Shown here: positions 62,532-64,000 of the stretch, one piece after another
How the letters are laid out: the number at the start of each line of letters is the position of its first letter
How positions within the stretch are numbered: the stretch's first letter is position 1
DNA from: Chryseobacterium tructae
GTDB lineage: Bacteria; Bacteroidota; Bacteroidia; Flavobacteriales; Weeksellaceae
Direction: 5' to 3'
NCBI RefSeq assembly: GCF_030409875.1
Contig: NZ_JAUFQR010000003.1
Span: forward strand, 682,001-746,000
DNA: 64,000 nt
Position numbers and translations under genes: made by a program
The notes under the pieces: generated by a model
Told to the model about the DNA's origin: nothing
Database searches by the model: none
What the model saw: only the letters and a program-made list of their open reading frames with translations

Positions 62532-63695
62532 ATGAACTCCAGAAAACCCAAAAAGAAAAACAACAGAAGTCTGTTTTACAGGATATCAGCCTGGCTGCAT
62601 TTGTGGCTGGGCCTTGTTTCCGGGATTATCATTGTGATCATTTGTATCACCGGAGTTACCTGGTCTTTTCGTGATGAAATTAAAGACTGGCTGAATCCTG
62701 AATTAAGAATTGATTCTGTTCCGGGAAAAGAAATGGCCAATCCTGCCGATCTTTATGTAAAAGCAAAGATTTTATATCCGGAACAGGAAATATCCTTTGT
62801 ATGGCGACCTACCGGTAAAGCAGCCATGATAGGATTTGGAAAGAGAAATCCGGGGTTTGTTTTGCACCTGAATCCTTACACAGGGGAAGTGATTCGTAAC
62901 CCTTCATTTAAACAGGAATTTGATTTTTTTGAATGGACTTTAAAAGGACACCGCTTTCTATGGCTGCCATCAGATATCGGAAGACCTGTTATCAATTACT
63001 CTACTTTTATTTTCTTTATTACTTTACTATCAGGTTTGGTTTTATGGTGGCCTAAGAAATGGACAAAAGCCATGCGGAAACAGAGCTTCTCCGTGAAATG
63101 GGATGCAAAAATTAAAAGACTTAATTATGATCTGCACAATGTCTTTGGTTTTTATGCCTTGATTATCCTTTTGGTTATTTCGATGACGGGGATGTATTAT
63201 GGGCTTCCCTGGTTTAATAAATTTCTGTATTTCACGACTTCTCTTGGTAAAACCCCCACAGAACGACAAGAAATTAAAAATATTTCCTCTTACCAACCGG
63301 AAAAATTACCGGAATCTATGCTGATGGCTTGGGAAGATGCTATAGATAAAGTGGAGGCAAAAGGCTATTATTTATCTGTCCCTAAAGATTCAACGGAAAC
63401 TATTGGAGTATTTTTATATTCCTCGCATCGTCAGTTTTATGATCTTCAAAGCTTTAGCTATGATAGAAACACAGGTATTCGACTTGCTAATACTTCAGCA
63501 TATGCAGCACCTTTTGACAAAGCAGATTTTGCCACGAAAGTGCAGAAACTGAATTATGATCTGCATGTAGGATCTGCTTTAGGAGGAATATGGGGAAGAA
63601 TTTTGTATTTCTTTATTACGATCATAGGAGCTTCACTTCCTATTACAGGTTTTTTGGTATGGTGGTTTAAGAGAAAGAAGAAAGTCTCCACATAG
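62532..63695 (+). CDS. PepSY-associated transmembrane protein (PiuB-like)
   Basis: 387 residues with about four membrane segments (WLHLWLGLVSGIIIVIICIT at residues 17-36; INYSTFIFFITLLSGLVLWW; FYALIILLVISMTG; ILYFFITIIGASLPITGFLV). PepSY_TM proteins are often iron-regulated and linked to siderophore uptake; PiuB-like members may reduce ferric siderophores in the inner membrane. Its ATG immediately follows the receptor's stop codon, so it is in the same operon. Confidence 0.9.
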   Translation: MNSRKPKKKNNRSLFYRISAWLHLWLGLVSGIIIVIICITGVTWSFRDEIKDWLNPELRIDSVPGKEMANPADLYVKAKILYPEQEISFVWRPTGKAAMIGFGKRNPGFVLHLNPYTGEVIRNPSFKQEFDFFEWTLKGHRFLWLPSDIGRPVINYSTFIFFITLLSGLVLWWPKKWTKAMRKQSFSVKWDAKIKRLNYDLHNVFGFYALIILLVISMTGMYYGLPWFNKFLYFTTSLGKTPTERQEIKNISSYQPEKLPESMLMAWEDAIDKVEAKGYYLSVPKDSTETIGVFLYSSHRQFYDLQSFSYDRNTGIRLANTSAYAAPFDKADFATKVQKLNYDLHVGSALGGIWGRILYFFITIIGASLPITGFLVWWFKRKKKVST

Positions 63696-63702
63696 AAAGA
63701 GA

Positions 63703-64000
63703 TTAATTATTTTTTTCCAACCTTTCCAATCTTTCAAAAATATCTGTGAAAATGTTCTTTTCACTAGTAGAAACATGGCCTACAATTTTATAAAGATCCT
63801 GATTTTCAGTATTGGCGTTGTATTTTAAAACTCCATCAACCAGCGCCAATAAGTGATGATTGGGATCTTTTTTCAGATCTGCTTTATTCAAAAATAAAAT
63901 ATCACCATGCTGATAAGGGGAAAGAAGCTGCTTTTCTGGGGTAAATTCATAGACCAAATCTACAGATGCTAATATTTTTTGCAGAATAGAGCTGTTGTCA
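63703..64000 (-). CDS. Hypothetical protein, 5' end beyond the window
   Basis: The frame stays open to base 64000 on the minus strand, giving at least 99 residues of the C-terminus (visible start DNSSILQKILASVDLVYEF; end NIFTDIFERLERLEKNN). The TTG at 63957 is internal. The end is helical and charged. No family is recognised. It converges on the PepSY gene with a 7-base gap. Confidence 0.55.
   Translation of the reverse strand, partial: DNSSILQKILASVDLVYEFTPEKQLLSPYQHGDILFLNKADLKKDPNHHLLALVDGVLKYNANTENQDLYKIVGHVSTSEKNIFTDIFERLERLEKNN

Overview
The window looks like a chromosomal segment from an AT-rich member of the Bacteroidota, most likely a Chryseobacterium-type flavobacterium. The signs are Bacteroidota-style promoters (TAnnTTTG about 20 bases after a TTG or TTTG), few recognisable Shine-Dalgarno sequences, a SprE/PorW-like type IX secretion lipoprotein, T9SS sorting domains, GLPGLI, DUF4421, DUF3127 and DUF2520 proteins, and TonB-linked outer-membrane proteins. 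Genus and species are inference; nothing was searched.

Positions 1-9.3 kb hold housekeeping genes (patatin-like protein, ybeY, mnmG, methyltransferase, pgk, rpiB) arranged around what may be the replication-origin neighbourhood: two perfect parS palindromes flank mnmG, a 1.7 kb AT-rich stretch without genes follows, and a cluster of DnaA-box-like 9-mers spans the pgk-rpiB gap and the start of rpiB. Positions 9.3-25 kb carry rnr, a LysE-type exporter, an LD-carboxypeptidase, yraN, an SDR, tsaB, the SprE-like lipoprotein, a minus-strand DUF2520-kdsC-maf operon, an ECF sigma/membrane protein/Spy-like operon and lepA. Positions 25-27.5 kb hold secreted proteins.

Positions 27.5-38.5 kb are the most interesting part: a one-direction ADP-ribose/NAD island. 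An NrtR-like Nudix regulator is followed by NADAR, a coiled-coil protein, a VWA protein, a short PurA paralogue, two DUF4291 proteins, a small possible ADP-ribosyltransferase-fold protein, a PARG, a macrodomain hydrolase, a sirtuin, an ADP-ribosylglycohydrolase, an unknown protein, a KptA/Tpt1 RNA 2'-phosphotransferase and a PPP-family phosphatase. Many stops and starts overlap. The regulator and the island promoter share a TTTGCGT/ACGCAAA inverted motif that coincides with the -7 element, suggesting control by one regulator, possibly sensing ADP-ribose.

Positions 38.5-64 kb hold an M14 peptidase, a cupin-8 protein, an outer-membrane beta-barrel protein, DinB, GLPGLI, the feoA-feoB-Cys-rich iron operon, a DUF4421 protein, glmM, a Crp-like regulator, a quinone-oxidoreductase-like gene, a TPR gene, EamA, aat, DUF3127, a five-tRNA cluster with an internal duplication, and an AraC/TonB-receptor/PepSY iron-uptake locus.

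Five otherwise intact genes (rpiB, the outer-membrane protein, glmM, the TPR gene, the TonB receptor) are broken by six frameshifts, all explained by the loss of one base and several in T runs. This points to residual deletion errors in the assembly rather than real pseudogenes.
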